From contig NZ_JBLBVK010000047.1 in the NCBI RefSeq assembly GCF_047314965.1, positions 124,001 through 188,000 of the forward strand: DNA of 64,000 nt, written 5' to 3'. Made by a program: the position numbers and the translations under genes. This DNA comes from JAVJUV01 sp047314965. Its GTDB lineage: Bacteria > Pseudomonadota > Alphaproteobacteria > Rhodobacterales > Rhodobacteraceae. Every line of letters starts with the position of its first letter. Position 1 is the first letter of the stretch. Below are positions 8,901 through 17,055 of the stretch, piece by piece. The notes under the pieces are model-generated. The model saw only the letters and a list, made by a program, of their open reading frames with translations, ran no database searches and had not been told where the DNA came from.

Positions 8901-9746
8901 TCAGGCCTCCTCGCTCGCGCCGATATCATCCAGCCGACGCTGAATCGACATCCTGTCCAGGCTCTCGATCGGCAGCGCGGCGAAAGCCAGCACGCGCCGG
9001 CGCATCTGCGCATAGGCGTCGGCGAACGCATAGGCCTTCTCGGCATCTGTCCCCTCGACCTTCACCGGATCCTTCATCCCCCAATGAGCGGTGACGGGCT
9101 GGCCGGGCCAGGGCGGGCATTCCTCGCTCGCCGCCCGGTCGCAGACGGTAAAGACGAAATCCAGCCTGGGCGCGTCGCTGCCCTGGAACTCGCTGACGTT
9201 CTTGGCGCGCAACCGCGAAACGTCATGCCCGTTGCGCGCCAGCACCTCCAGCGCGAAGGGGTTGAGCTCCGACGTGGGACGCGTCCCCGCTGAGTGCACG
9301 TCGAACCGGCCTTCTCCCAGATCCCGCAACAGGGCCTCGGCAAAGATCGACCGGGCAGAGTTTCCGGTGCAGATGAACAGGACGGAATATGTCGGTCCGC
9401 TCATGGCGGGGCCTCCTTCTTGCGACATCAGATGGGCAGTCAGCGGCGCGCAGAGATCCGGGCGACCCCGGCAGCAATCGGCCACCAGGAAATCGACCAG
9501 TGCACCGATGGCGGGCAGGGCGGCATTGTAGTGGATGGCGGTGCCGCGCCGTTCGGCCGACACAAGACCAGCCTCGGCCAGCGCGCCCAGATAGACGGAC
9601 AGCGTGTTCGGCTTGATCCCAAGCGCCTCCGCGATCTCGCCGGGACGCACCGCCTGCGGCGCATGGCGGATGATCAGCCGGAAGACGGCCAGGCGCCCGG
9701 AATGGGACAGGGCCGAGAATTTTCGGGTTTGCTCATTGTATTCCAT
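8901..9746 (-). CDS. arsC: Fused ArsR repressor - low-MW phosphatase-type arsenate reductase
   Basis: A single 281-aa reading frame with two domains. Residues 1-110 are an ArsR/SmtB winged helix (PGEIAEALGIKPNTLSVYLGAL) with cysteines at 91, 92 and 99 (DCCRGRPDLC), placed like the As(III) ligands of AfArsR-type repressors. Residues 118-270 are an LMW-PTP-type ArsC with the P-loop CTGNSARS (C126 to R132) and the later acid/Cys segment VFTVCDRAASEECP. The protein would thus sense As(III) and reduce As(V). An internal ATG (residue 115) could also yield free reductase. It is first in the operon with GAPDH and arsJ. The start codon lies inside a perfect palindrome, pointing to autoregulation. Confidence 0.93.
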   Translation of the reverse strand: MEYNEQTRKFSALSHSGRLAVFRLIIRHAPQAVRPGEIAEALGIKPNTLSVYLGALAEAGLVSAERRGTAIHYNAALPAIGALVDFLVADCCRGRPDLCAPLTAHLMSQEGGPAMSGPTYSVLFICTGNSARSIFAEALLRDLGEGRFDVHSAGTRPTSELNPFALEVLARNGHDVSRLRAKNVSEFQGSDAPRLDFVFTVCDRAASEECPPWPGQPVTAHWGMKDPVKVEGTDAEKAYAFADAYAQMRRRVLAFAALPIESLDRMSIQRRLDDIGASEEA

Positions 9747-9765
9747 AATTCATGAATTATGGAAT
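9740..9765. promoter_or_regulatory. 26-bp perfect palindrome, probable ArsR operator
   Basis: The half-site ATTCCATAATTCA (9740-9752) is followed at once by its exact reverse complement (9753-9765). It covers the start codon of the ArsR-ArsC gene (9744-9746). ArsR proteins bind such AT-rich dyads and let go on As(III). The position over the start codon suggests it blocks transcription or early elongation of the ars operon. Confidence 0.8.
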
Positions 9766-9810
9766 TATCAGCGCCACCTCAAATGAAGTTTTTATGACAC
9801 GCGTGAACCC

Positions 9811-9891
9811 GGACAATTCGACTGAAATTGTCCTTCCTATTGGCCGAAATACTTCGGGGTGCGCGCGTCAGCGCGCGGGGGCAGAGCCCCC
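9811..9891. repeat. Cluster of four intergenic hairpins
   Basis: Four inverted repeats lie in tandem: GGACAATT/AATTGTCC (9811-9833), CCGAA/TTCGG (9844-9857), GCGCGC/GCGCGC (9861-9876) and GGGGGC/GCCCCC (9877-9891). They sit between the ars operon and the stop of the small lipoprotein gene on the minus strand. They may end that transcript or belong to a REP-like family; no long T run is present. Confidence 0.5.
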
Positions 9892-9905
9892 TCCACGCAT
9901 CCCGG

Positions 9906-10022
9906 TCAGATCGCCCGATCTATGGCGCGCGCGCCGGCGGAAACGTCCTGGCCGAAGCCTTCGATCGTGTTGCAGGCGGCAAGCCCCAGAAGCAGCAATG
10001 TCAGAAGGGCGGTCTTTTTCAT
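9906..10022 (-). CDS. Entericidin A/B-type small lipoprotein
   Basis: A 38-aa protein. It opens with MKKTALLTLLLLGLAAC, a signal peptide with lipobox LAAC (Cys17), then NTIEGFGQDVSAGARAI. This is the entericidin pattern: a lipidated Cys, then N-T-x-x-G-x-G-x-D-x-x-x-x-G. In E. coli EcnA/EcnB form an antidote/toxin lipoprotein pair of stationary phase; many alphaproteobacteria carry a single copy of unknown role. It begins 6 bp after the stop of the solute-binding protein gene, so the two are probably co-transcribed. It is shorter than many gene-calling cut-offs. Confidence 0.85.
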   Translation of the reverse strand: MKKTALLTLLLLGLAACNTIEGFGQDVSAGARAIDRAI

Positions 10023-10028
10023 ATGCTC

Positions 10029-11828
10029 TCACTCCTCATACCACCAGACGTCGGGCTGGAAGCCGATCCAGTCGCCGTACATCGGCAATGCCTCGGGATA
10101 GCGAAGCTCCTTCACATGGGCAAGACGCGCGACCGGGTTGTACCAGATCGGAACAACATAGCGGCCCGTCGTCAGGATGCGATCGAGCGCCTGCGTGGCC
10201 GCCAGGAAATCGTCCTGGCTTTCCGAGGTCAGCAGCCGCTGGATCATCGCCTCGGCGGCGGGGCTCTTCATGCCCATCCAGTTGCGGCTGCCGTCGGTGT
10301 CCGCGGCCTCGCTGCCCCAGTAAAGCATCTGTTCGTTGCCCGGCGATAGGGACAGCCCGCGGGTGTACCAGGTCATGTCGAAATTGAAGACGTTGGTGCG
10401 CTCGTTGTACTCGGCGCTGTCCACGGCGGTCACGGTCACCTGCGCGCCGATCCGTCCCAGCGCGGCGGCATAGAGATCCACGATCTGCTGGGTTTCCGTC
10501 GCACCCGTCTGGAGAAGGATGTCGAAGGCAAAGGGTTGCCCCGCGGCGTTCTTCAGCACCGATCCGTCAAGCGTCCACCCGGCCTCGGCCAGAAGGTCCA
10601 GCGCCTTGCGAATGTTGGCCCGGTTGCGCTCGGTCCCGTCGCCCTCGGGCATGGAATAGCCCTCAAGAGCGCCGGGCAGAAGCTCATCCGCGAAGGGCTC
10701 CAGGAATTCCCGGACGCGCCCCTCGGCGGGGCCTTCGCGCATGCCCAGAACCGAGTTCGAGAAATACGAGGTGATGCGCGGCTGAAGATCGCCGTTGATC
10801 GTCTGGTTGATGAATTCGAAGTTGAACGCGGTGATCAGCGCCTCGCGCACGCGCCAGTCGGCAAAGACCGGGCGGCGGGTGTTCATGACCAGTCCGGTGA
10901 TGCCGGACGGGCGCTGATGCGGTATCACGGACTTGACCATGTCGCCCGCCTGCATCGCGGGGAAATCGTACTGCGTGTCCCATTTCTGCACGTTGGTCTC
11001 GCGCATCGTGTTCAGAAGACCGCCCTTGAACGCCTCGAACATCGCTGTGCCATCGGCGAAGAACTCCATCCGGATCTCGTCGATGTTGGCCTGTCCCCGC
11101 ATGAAGGGCACGTCCTTGCCCCAGTAATCGGGGTTCCGCTTCAGAGTAACGTACCGGCCTGGGTCGAAATCGCTGATGACATAGGGCGCAGAAGAGATCG
11201 GGATGATGTCCACGCCGGATTCCGCGAAATCCACGCCATCCCATTGAGCCTTTTTCAGGATCGGGCGCATCCCCATGATCAGGGGCAGTTCGTCGTCGCG
11301 TTCGGAGAAGGTGAAGCGCACGGTGCGTTCGCCCACCGCCTCGGCGCTGGCGATCTTGGCCCAGCTTCCATGATAGCGCGGGTGCCCAACCGTCCCCAGC
11401 GTCTCGTAGGACCACAGGACATCCTCCACCGTGACCGGCGAGCCGTCTGAGAACCGGGCCTCGGGCCTCAGGGTGAACTCGACCCAGGACCGGTCGTCGG
11501 GCACCTCGATTGATTCGGCAAGAAGCCCGTAAAGCGTGAAGGGTTCGTCGTAACTCCGTCCCATCAGGCTCTCGTGCGCCAGGAAGCGCAACTGCCACGG
11601 GACGCGGCCCTTCAGGATATGCGGATTAAGCGAGTCGAAGCTGCCCACCTCTCCCTGCACCATGCGGCCACCCTTCGGTGCGTCCGGATTGGCATAGGGG
11701 AGAGACACAAAATCAGGTGGCAGACCGGGGTCCCCATACATAGCTATGCCATGCTTCGGTTCCGCACTTGCGAAAGAAGCGCTCAGACAAAGTGCCGCGA
11801 CGAGACCTGCGAAAAACTTTATGCGCAT
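10029..11828 (-). CDS. Family 5 extracellular solute-binding protein (YejA-like, oligopeptide)
   Basis: A 599-aa periplasmic protein of the SBP_bac_5 family. The signal peptide is MRIKFFAGLVAALCLSASFASA, followed by KHGIAMYGDPGLP and PYANPDAPKGG, which resemble YejA-type peptide/microcin-C binding proteins. The family motif around RVREALITAFNFEFINQTI is present. An in-frame ATG at 11861 would add 11 residues ahead of the signal peptide, so 11828 is preferred although no strong SD is visible. No permease or ATPase gene is adjacent, so it must work with a transporter encoded elsewhere. The entericidin-like gene follows directly. Confidence 0.85.
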   Translation of the reverse strand: MRIKFFAGLVAALCLSASFASAEPKHGIAMYGDPGLPPDFVSLPYANPDAPKGGRMVQGEVGSFDSLNPHILKGRVPWQLRFLAHESLMGRSYDEPFTLYGLLAESIEVPDDRSWVEFTLRPEARFSDGSPVTVEDVLWSYETLGTVGHPRYHGSWAKIASAEAVGERTVRFTFSERDDELPLIMGMRPILKKAQWDGVDFAESGVDIIPISSAPYVISDFDPGRYVTLKRNPDYWGKDVPFMRGQANIDEIRMEFFADGTAMFEAFKGGLLNTMRETNVQKWDTQYDFPAMQAGDMVKSVIPHQRPSGITGLVMNTRRPVFADWRVREALITAFNFEFINQTINGDLQPRITSYFSNSVLGMREGPAEGRVREFLEPFADELLPGALEGYSMPEGDGTERNRANIRKALDLLAEAGWTLDGSVLKNAAGQPFAFDILLQTGATETQQIVDLYAAALGRIGAQVTVTAVDSAEYNERTNVFNFDMTWYTRGLSLSPGNEQMLYWGSEAADTDGSRNWMGMKSPAAEAMIQRLLTSESQDDFLAATQALDRILTTGRYVVPIWYNPVARLAHVKELRYPEALPMYGDWIGFQPDVWWYEE

Positions 11829-11907
11829 TTCGGAAACAATCCCTGTGCCTGCTTTATTCATTGAGCATCAGCCTACGTGGCGATTCCAGAGTTTTCAAAC
11901 TTTTAGC

Positions 11908-11936
11908 TTGGCCTGCGGCGAACAGTTGCGTATAAA
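11908..11936 (+). promoter_or_regulatory. Candidate sigma-70-type promoter for an sRNA
   Basis: TTGGCC (11908-11913) and TATAAA (11931-11936) are separated by exactly 17 bp. They match the -35 box at 4/6 and the -10 box at 5/6 positions. It faces right, where no protein gene starts but a strong terminator lies 75 bp on. Confidence 0.45.
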
Positions 11937-11942
11937 GACATT

Positions 11943-12017
11943 ACTGCTCGATAGGTTTCTTGCCTGTATGAAACCTGCCTCAATAACTTAACGCCCGCCT
12001 TGTGCGGGCGTTTTTTT
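11943..12017 (+). ncRNA. Candidate small RNA, about 75 nt
   Basis: Between two minus-strand genes there is a complete plus-strand transcription unit without an ORF. It has the promoter at 11908-11936, a hairpin AGGTTTC/GAAACCT with a 10-nt loop (about 11953-11976), and a textbook terminator (11991-12017). The predicted transcript is about 75 nt, the usual size of a trans-acting sRNA. I cannot match it to a named family. The alternative is that the terminator merely serves the MFS gene ending at 12025 from the other side, but its T run points the wrong way for that. Confidence 0.5.
11991..12017 (+). terminator. Strong Rho-independent terminator
   Basis: ACGCCCGC (11991-11998) and GCGGGCGT (12004-12011) form an 8-bp stem with a 5-nt loop, followed by seven T (12011-12017) on the plus strand. 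Confidence 0.85.
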
Positions 12018-12024
12018 ATGCCCC

Positions 12025-13239
12025 TCACGCTGCCGCCGCAGCACGTGGAGTCCCGATCCGCACCAGGATCAGAAGCGTGATCACGATCGTGATCAGGTTC
12101 CAGCCGATGCCGTTCCAGATCGCCAGCGCATAGCTGCCCGACAGGTCGTAGAGCCAGCCCGACAGCCAGCCGCCCAGCGCCATTCCGATGATCGTGGAGG
12201 CCATGACGAAGCCCACGCGCTTTCCGGCTTCGCGCGGTGGCATGTATTCCCGCACGATGATCGCGTAACTCGGAACGATGCCGCCCTGGCTCAGCCCGAA
12301 GATCAGCGACACGATGTAAAGCGAGGTCAGACCGCCCTCGATCAGGAAGAGGCAAAGGGCGATGCATTGCAAAACCGCCCCCAGAAGCAGTGTTTTCAGC
12401 CCACCCATGCGGTCGGCCAGAACGCCGAAGGTCAAGCGCGAGACGACACCACCTGCAAGCATCAGGCTCAGCATCTCGGCGCCGGCGACAGACCCGAAAC
12501 CCCGGTCGATGCACAGGGCCACGATATGGACCTGCGGCATCGACATCGCGACACAGCATCCGACACCGGCGATCATCAGCAGCAGTTGCAGCGTCCGGGG
12601 CGGCAGACCCGTTGTCATGGCCTTGGCGGCCGCGGCCTGCGTCGCCCGTTCGGTTGCGATTGCTCCGATCTGGCGGCGCAAAAGCAGGCTGCCCGGGATC
12701 ACGACGATCAGGATCGACACCGCAAGCACAAGGTAACTGCCGCGCCAGCCGTGATCGGCCATGATCCAGACGATCACCGGGGGCCAGAACGTTCCGGACA
12801 GGTAGTTGCCGCTGGCCGCGATCGCCACCGCAACGCCGCGCCGCCTCAGGAACCACTGCGAGACGTCGGCGATCAGGGGCGCGAAGGCGGCCGATGCGCC
12901 GATACCCAGGAACACGTGTAGCAAGGTGACCATCAAGGGCGACGCCGCCAGCGCCGCCAGCGCAAAGCCGGCCGCCTGGATCGCCGCCGCGGCGGCCAGC
13001 ACCGGAGTGATGCCATACCGGTCGACGGCCGGTCCCAAGGTCAGGTTACCCACCGCGAACCCGATCATCGCGGCGACATAGGGCAGGGAGGCGCCGGCGC
13101 GGTCGATCCCGAAATCGGCCTGCATGTCGGGCAGCACGACGATGACGGCCCACATGCCGATGTTGCCTATGACGGCCAGAGCCAGACTGATACCCAGTCG
13201 CGCCCAGGAATATCTGCTGTCGTGTTCGCTGTCTCCCAT
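12025..13239 (-). CDS. MFS transporter
   Basis: A 404-aa major facilitator with 12 predicted helices. The MFS motif after TM2 is seen as LGPAVDRYGITPVL, and the second half repeats it (RLTFGVLADRMGGLKTLLLG). It resembles the oxalate/formate antiporter-like or monocarboxylate MFS groups rather than drug pumps, but the substrate cannot be told. It is transcribed alone; the diguanylate cyclase upstream ends 58 bp before its start. Confidence 0.82.
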   Translation of the reverse strand: MGDSEHDSRYSWARLGISLALAVIGNIGMWAVIVVLPDMQADFGIDRAGASLPYVAAMIGFAVGNLTLGPAVDRYGITPVLAAAAAIQAAGFALAALAASPLMVTLLHVFLGIGASAAFAPLIADVSQWFLRRRGVAVAIAASGNYLSGTFWPPVIVWIMADHGWRGSYLVLAVSILIVVIPGSLLLRRQIGAIATERATQAAAAKAMTTGLPPRTLQLLLMIAGVGCCVAMSMPQVHIVALCIDRGFGSVAGAEMLSLMLAGGVVSRLTFGVLADRMGGLKTLLLGAVLQCIALCLFLIEGGLTSLYIVSLIFGLSQGGIVPSYAIIVREYMPPREAGKRVGFVMASTIIGMALGGWLSGWLYDLSGSYALAIWNGIGWNLITIVITLLILVRIGTPRAAAAA

Positions 13240-13297
13240 GACCGGACGCTATGCCCGGGCGCGTCCGGCGTCCATTGGCAAAATGCGCGGGTCCCGA

Positions 13298-14257
13298 TCA
13301 TCGTGGTGGAGCGACATGCAAGCGGTCCCGGCCACCCTCTTTCGCGGCATAAAGGGCATGGTCGCACCGGGACAGCACATGGTGCGCCTCGTCTCCCTCG
13401 GTGATTTCTGAAAGGCCGGCGGAGAAGGTGATAGCTTGATCGGGAGCGCCGGGAATCGGACGCAAGTCGCGGACCGCATTGGAAACGCGGATCATGGTGG
13501 CTTGCGCGTCGCGGGCCGATTGACCGGGGAACAGCACCAGAAACTCTTCGCCGCCCACGCGACCGAAGCCGTCGCGCAAACGGATCGTTTCGCGGACCGA
13601 ACGGGCAAAACCCACCAGAACCGCGTCGCCAGCCTGGTGCCCGAACGTGTCGTTGATCTTCTTGAAATGATCGATGTCCAGCAGGCAGGCGGTTCCCTTT
13701 GCCAGCCTGTCGCTCGCGGCCAGCTCCTCCAGCTTTCCGATCACGTGGCGGCGGTTCGAAATCCCGGTCAACTCGTCGGTATGGGAGTTTCGCAGCGCCA
13801 CGTCCCGTGCAAGCCGCAGCATCCGCTCGGATGCGTTCAACTCGGTCACGTCGCTTCCCACGTAGATGATCCAGCCGTTCTCCAGCATTGTCTCGACAAC
13901 CCAGATGTACCGCCCGTCGTGCAGATCGCTTTCATAGGTGCGCACGCGGCCTTTTCCCCGGCGGGAGCGCACAGAAGAGATCCAGGCGTCGATGTCGGAC
14001 GTCTTGATCACCGTGCCGCGATTTGCCGTATAGTTCCGGCGCATCAGTTGTTGCCAGTCCAGCCGTTCGCCTGGTTCGATGAAATAGCTCTGCCGGAAGG
14101 CATGGTTGGTGAAGCGCAGGTACTCGTCGGCGTCATAGACGCCAAGCAGGGCGGCCGAATGTTCGAACATTTCGAGGATTTGCCAGACCGCGTCCTGTCC
14201 GGCCTCGACGGTCGGGCCGGCTGCGGAATGATGAATGATCTGACCTCTGCTCGCCAC
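13298..14257 (-). CDS. PAS-GGDEF diguanylate cyclase
   Basis: An enzyme expected to make c-di-GMP from two GTP. A PAS-like sensor domain (about residues 30-140, from FEHSAALLGVYDADEY) is followed by a GGDEF domain (about 155-315) with the active site GGEEF and, five residues ahead of it, R-L-R-D, the inhibitory I-site pattern RxxD. No transmembrane segment is seen, so it is cytosolic. The start is uncertain. The frame is open to 14437, but that overlaps the GlxA-type gene by about 100 bp. GTG at 14257 or ATG at 14170, just ahead of the PAS domain, are more likely. Confidence 0.82.
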   Translation of the reverse strand: MASRGQIIHHSAAGPTVEAGQDAVWQILEMFEHSAALLGVYDADEYLRFTNHAFRQSYFIEPGERLDWQQLMRRNYTANRGTVIKTSDIDAWISSVRSRRGKGRVRTYESDLHDGRYIWVVETMLENGWIIYVGSDVTELNASERMLRLARDVALRNSHTDELTGISNRRHVIGKLEELAASDRLAKGTACLLDIDHFKKINDTFGHQAGDAVLVGFARSVRETIRLRDGFGRVGGEEFLVLFPGQSARDAQATMIRVSNAVRDLRPIPGAPDQAITFSAGLSEITEGDEAHHVLSRCDHALYAAKEGGRDRLHVAPPR

Positions 14258-14339
14258 TTCGTACCCGTCGGAAAGGCTTTGGAGGACGAGGTTAGAGCGG
14301 GACTGATAAGGATGGGTTAACCCGGACCGGGTCGCCGGC

Positions 14340-15344
14340 TCAGATCGACAGCCGCGTGGCGTGGGCGCCGCGTTCCCGGTAGGGTGTCGTGTTGTACTGG
14401 GACCGGTAGCATTTCGAGAAATGCGACGGGCTGGCAAAGCCGCAGGCCAGCGCCACGTTGATGACGCTCATGTCGGTCTGCATCAGCAGGTTGCGCGCCT
14501 TCTGAAGCCGCAGTTCCATGTAATAGCGTTTGGGCGAGCGGTTGAGATAGCGCCGGAACAACCGTTCCAACTGACGGGTCGACATGCCCACGTCGCGGGC
14601 CAGGATCGAAGGACTGATCGGCTCCTCGATATTGGCTTCCATCATGTGGATGACGGCCGAGAGTTTCGGATGGCGCACGCCGATACGGGTCGGCACCGAC
14701 AGGCGTTGCGTGTCCTGGTCGGTGCGGATCGTCGTGTAGATCAGCTGATCGGCCACCGCTCCGGCCAGCGCTTCGCCGTGATCGTCCGCGATGAATTTCA
14801 GCATCAGGTCGATCGACGCGGTGCCTCCGGCTGTGGTGAAGGTGTTGCCGTCGATGACGAAGACCGACTTGGTCAGCGTGACGTCCTCGAACTCCTCGAC
14901 GAAACTGTCCTGGTTCTCCCAGTGGATCGTCGCGCGCTTGCCGTCCAGAAGCCCCGCCTTCGCCAGCGAGTACCCGGCCGTGCAGAGGCCCCCGACCTTC
15001 GCGCCGCGCCGGGCTTCCCTGCGAAGCCAGTTCAGCAGTTTCTTCGTCGTTGCCGAGGCCACGTCGATACCGCCGCACAGGATGATCGTCTCGTCGCGCG
15101 GAATTTCTTCCAGATCGCCGTCCAGCTGGAACGCCGTTCCGGCCGAACACGTGGCGGTTTGGCCGCCTTCGCCTATGATCCGCCACTCGTAGAGCTTCTT
15201 GCCGGACATCCGGTTCGCGATGCGCAGGCTTTCCACCGCGCAGGCGTAGCAGAGCAGAGTGAACTGATCGAGGAGCACGAAGACAAAGCGGCGCGGTTTG
15301 CCATCGCTTTGCACCGGAATGGTCTGAATCCTGATGTCGGCCAT
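14340..15344 (-). CDS. GlxA-family transcriptional regulator (DJ-1/PfpI + AraC HTH)
   Basis: A 334-aa regulator with an N-terminal DJ-1/PfpI-like domain (about residues 20-190, FVLLDQFTLLCYACAVESLRIA) and a C-terminal AraC double helix-turn-helix (about 220-320). The HTH holds SPSILARDVGMSTRQLERLFRR and the family's closing NVALACGFASPSHFSKCYR. Relatives such as GbdR, CdhR and ArgR control use of amino acids, carnitine or betaine; the ligand here is unknown. The frame opens earlier (15401), but ATG at 15344 gives the usual family length. Confidence 0.88.
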   Translation of the reverse strand: MADIRIQTIPVQSDGKPRRFVFVLLDQFTLLCYACAVESLRIANRMSGKKLYEWRIIGEGGQTATCSAGTAFQLDGDLEEIPRDETIILCGGIDVASATTKKLLNWLRREARRGAKVGGLCTAGYSLAKAGLLDGKRATIHWENQDSFVEEFEDVTLTKSVFVIDGNTFTTAGGTASIDLMLKFIADDHGEALAGAVADQLIYTTIRTDQDTQRLSVPTRIGVRHPKLSAVIHMMEANIEEPISPSILARDVGMSTRQLERLFRRYLNRSPKRYYMELRLQKARNLLMQTDMSVINVALACGFASPSHFSKCYRSQYNTTPYRERGAHATRLSI

Positions 15345-15533
15345 GCCAGTCTCAACTCTCTCCCTGTCTTCAGCGAAACACCATTTTGAGAACGGCCACA
15401 AGGTATGTCGTGATCCAAAAACGACCGCAAACGGTCGAAATCCATTTCCAAAGGGCTTCGATTGCGGTTTTCAAGCCGCCGAGATTTCCCTATAAGCGTG
15501 CTTCGCAAGCAATTCTGGACCGAGGACAGACCG

Positions 15534-16904
15534 ATGAGTGAGTGGCAAAAATCCGGGTGGAGATCCAAGCCCAGGGTACAGATGCCCGACTATACAGACC
15601 CCGCAGCGCTTGGCGCCGTCGAGGCGCAGCTGTCCAAGTATCCGCCGCTCGTCTTCGCCGGCGAAGCGCGCCGCCTGAAGAAAGCACTCGGCGCTGCCAG
15701 CCGTGGCGAGGCGTTCCTCCTGCAAGGCGGCGACTGCGCCGAAGCCTTCGCGCAGTTCTCGGCCGACAACATTCGCGACACCTTCAAGGTCATGCTTCAG
15801 ATGGCGATGGTGCTCACCTATGGCGCGAAGGTACCCGTCGTTAAGGTCGGCCGCATGGCCGGCCAGTTCGCCAAGCCGCGCTCGGCGCCGACCGAGACCG
15901 TGGGCGGCGTGGAGCTGCCCTCCTACCGGGGCGACATCATCAACGAGCTGGACTTCACGCCCGAGGCCCGGATCCCCGACCCGAAGAAGATGCTGCAGGC
16001 CTACACCCAGGCCGCCGCCACGCTGAACCTTCTGCGTGCCTTCTCGACAGGCGGCTACGCCGACGTGCACCAGGTCCACGCCTGGACGCTGGGCTTCACA
16101 GACCGGGACGAGGCCGAGAAATACCGCGACGTGGCCAACCGCATCCAGGACACGCTGGACTTCATGACCGCCGCGGGCATCACCGGCGACAACAACCATG
16201 AACTGCACACGGTCGACTTCTACACCAGCCACGAGTCGCTTCTGCTGGAGTATGAAGAGGCGCTGACCCGTGTCGATTCCACCTCCGGCAAATGGCTTGC
16301 GGGTTCGGGTCACATGATCTGGATCGGAGACCGCACGCGTCAGCCCGACGGCGCGCATGTGGAATTCGCGCGCGGTGTGCTGAACCCGATTGGGCTGAAG
16401 TGCGGCCCGACCACGACGGCCGACGACCTGAAGGTCCTGATGGAGAAGCTGAATCCCGAGAACGAACCGGGCCGCCTGACGCTGATCGCGCGTTTCGGCG
16501 CAGGAACCGTGGGCGAGCATCTGCCGCGCCTGATCAAGACGGTCCGCGAGGAAGGCGCGAACGTGCTCTGGACCTGCGACCCGATGCACGGCAACACGAT
16601 CAAGTCGGCCACGGGTTACAAGACGCGCCCCTTCGACAGCGTGCTGCGCGAAGTCCGCGAGTTCTTTGACGTGCATGCTGCCGAAGGCACAGTGCCGGGC
16701 GGCGTCCATTTCGAGATGACCGGGCAGGACGTGACCGAATGCACCGGCGGCGTGCGCGCGGTGACGGAGGAGGACCTCTCCGACCGCTACCATACCGCCT
16801 GCGATCCGCGACTGAACGCGTCGCAGTCGCTGGAACTGGCGTTCCTGGTGGCGGAAGAGCTGTCGGCACGCCGGACCCGGCAGGCCGAGGTTGCCGTCGG
16901 CTGA
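15534..16904 (+). CDS. Class II 3-deoxy-7-phosphoheptulonate (DAHP) synthase
   Basis: First enzyme of the shikimate pathway: phosphoenolpyruvate plus erythrose-4-phosphate gives DAHP. The 456-aa protein is the plant-like class II type. It has LLQGGDCAEAF (about residues 62-72), the metal and substrate segments RMAGQFAKPRS (about 108-118), HMIWIGDRTRQ and WTCDPMHGNT, and the terminal region GGVHFEMTGQDVTEC. ATG at 15534 has GAGGA 12 bp upstream and fits the usual family length. A strong terminator follows 27 bp after the stop, so it is likely monocistronic. Confidence 0.95.
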   Translation: MSEWQKSGWRSKPRVQMPDYTDPAALGAVEAQLSKYPPLVFAGEARRLKKALGAASRGEAFLLQGGDCAEAFAQFSADNIRDTFKVMLQMAMVLTYGAKVPVVKVGRMAGQFAKPRSAPTETVGGVELPSYRGDIINELDFTPEARIPDPKKMLQAYTQAAATLNLLRAFSTGGYADVHQVHAWTLGFTDRDEAEKYRDVANRIQDTLDFMTAAGITGDNNHELHTVDFYTSHESLLLEYEEALTRVDSTSGKWLAGSGHMIWIGDRTRQPDGAHVEFARGVLNPIGLKCGPTTTADDLKVLMEKLNPENEPGRLTLIARFGAGTVGEHLPRLIKTVREEGANVLWTCDPMHGNTIKSATGYKTRPFDSVLREVREFFDVHAAEGTVPGGVHFEMTGQDVTECTGGVRAVTEEDLSDRYHTACDPRLNASQSLELAFLVAEELSARRTRQAEVAVG

Positions 16905-16931
16905 ACCGGCCGTTCATGACCGTGAACACGG

Positions 16932-16958
16932 CCCGCGCCATCCGGCGCGGGTTTTTTT
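16932..16958 (+). terminator. Rho-independent terminator after DAHP synthase
   Basis: CCCGCGCC (16932-16939) pairs with GGCGCGGG (16944-16951) around a 4-nt loop, followed by seven T. Confidence 0.88.
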
Positions 16959-17013
16959 CCTGGCCAAACCCGGCCACCCGCGCCGAAGCATAACGGAATT
17001 GAGATGAACATAC

Positions 17014-17055
17014 GGTTCCCATAGGCTCTTGAGGAAAGCAGCCTAGGGAGGAACC
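17014..17055 (+). promoter_or_regulatory. Leader hairpin that would mask the ribosome binding site
   Basis: Two nested stems directly precede the ATG at 17056. The outer stem is GGTTCC (17014-17019) with GGAACC (17050-17055), and the inner is TAGGCT (17022-17027) with AGCCTA (17040-17045). The Shine-Dalgarno GGGAGG (17046-17051) is trapped between and within them. It could be a translational control element for the methyltransferase gene. I do not recognise a known SAM or SAH riboswitch consensus. Confidence 0.45.

Noticed and set aside
17014..17055. Known SAM-II, SAM/SAH or SAH riboswitch
   Set aside because: Stems and loop bases do not fit the consensus sequences I know; kept only as an SD-masking hairpin.
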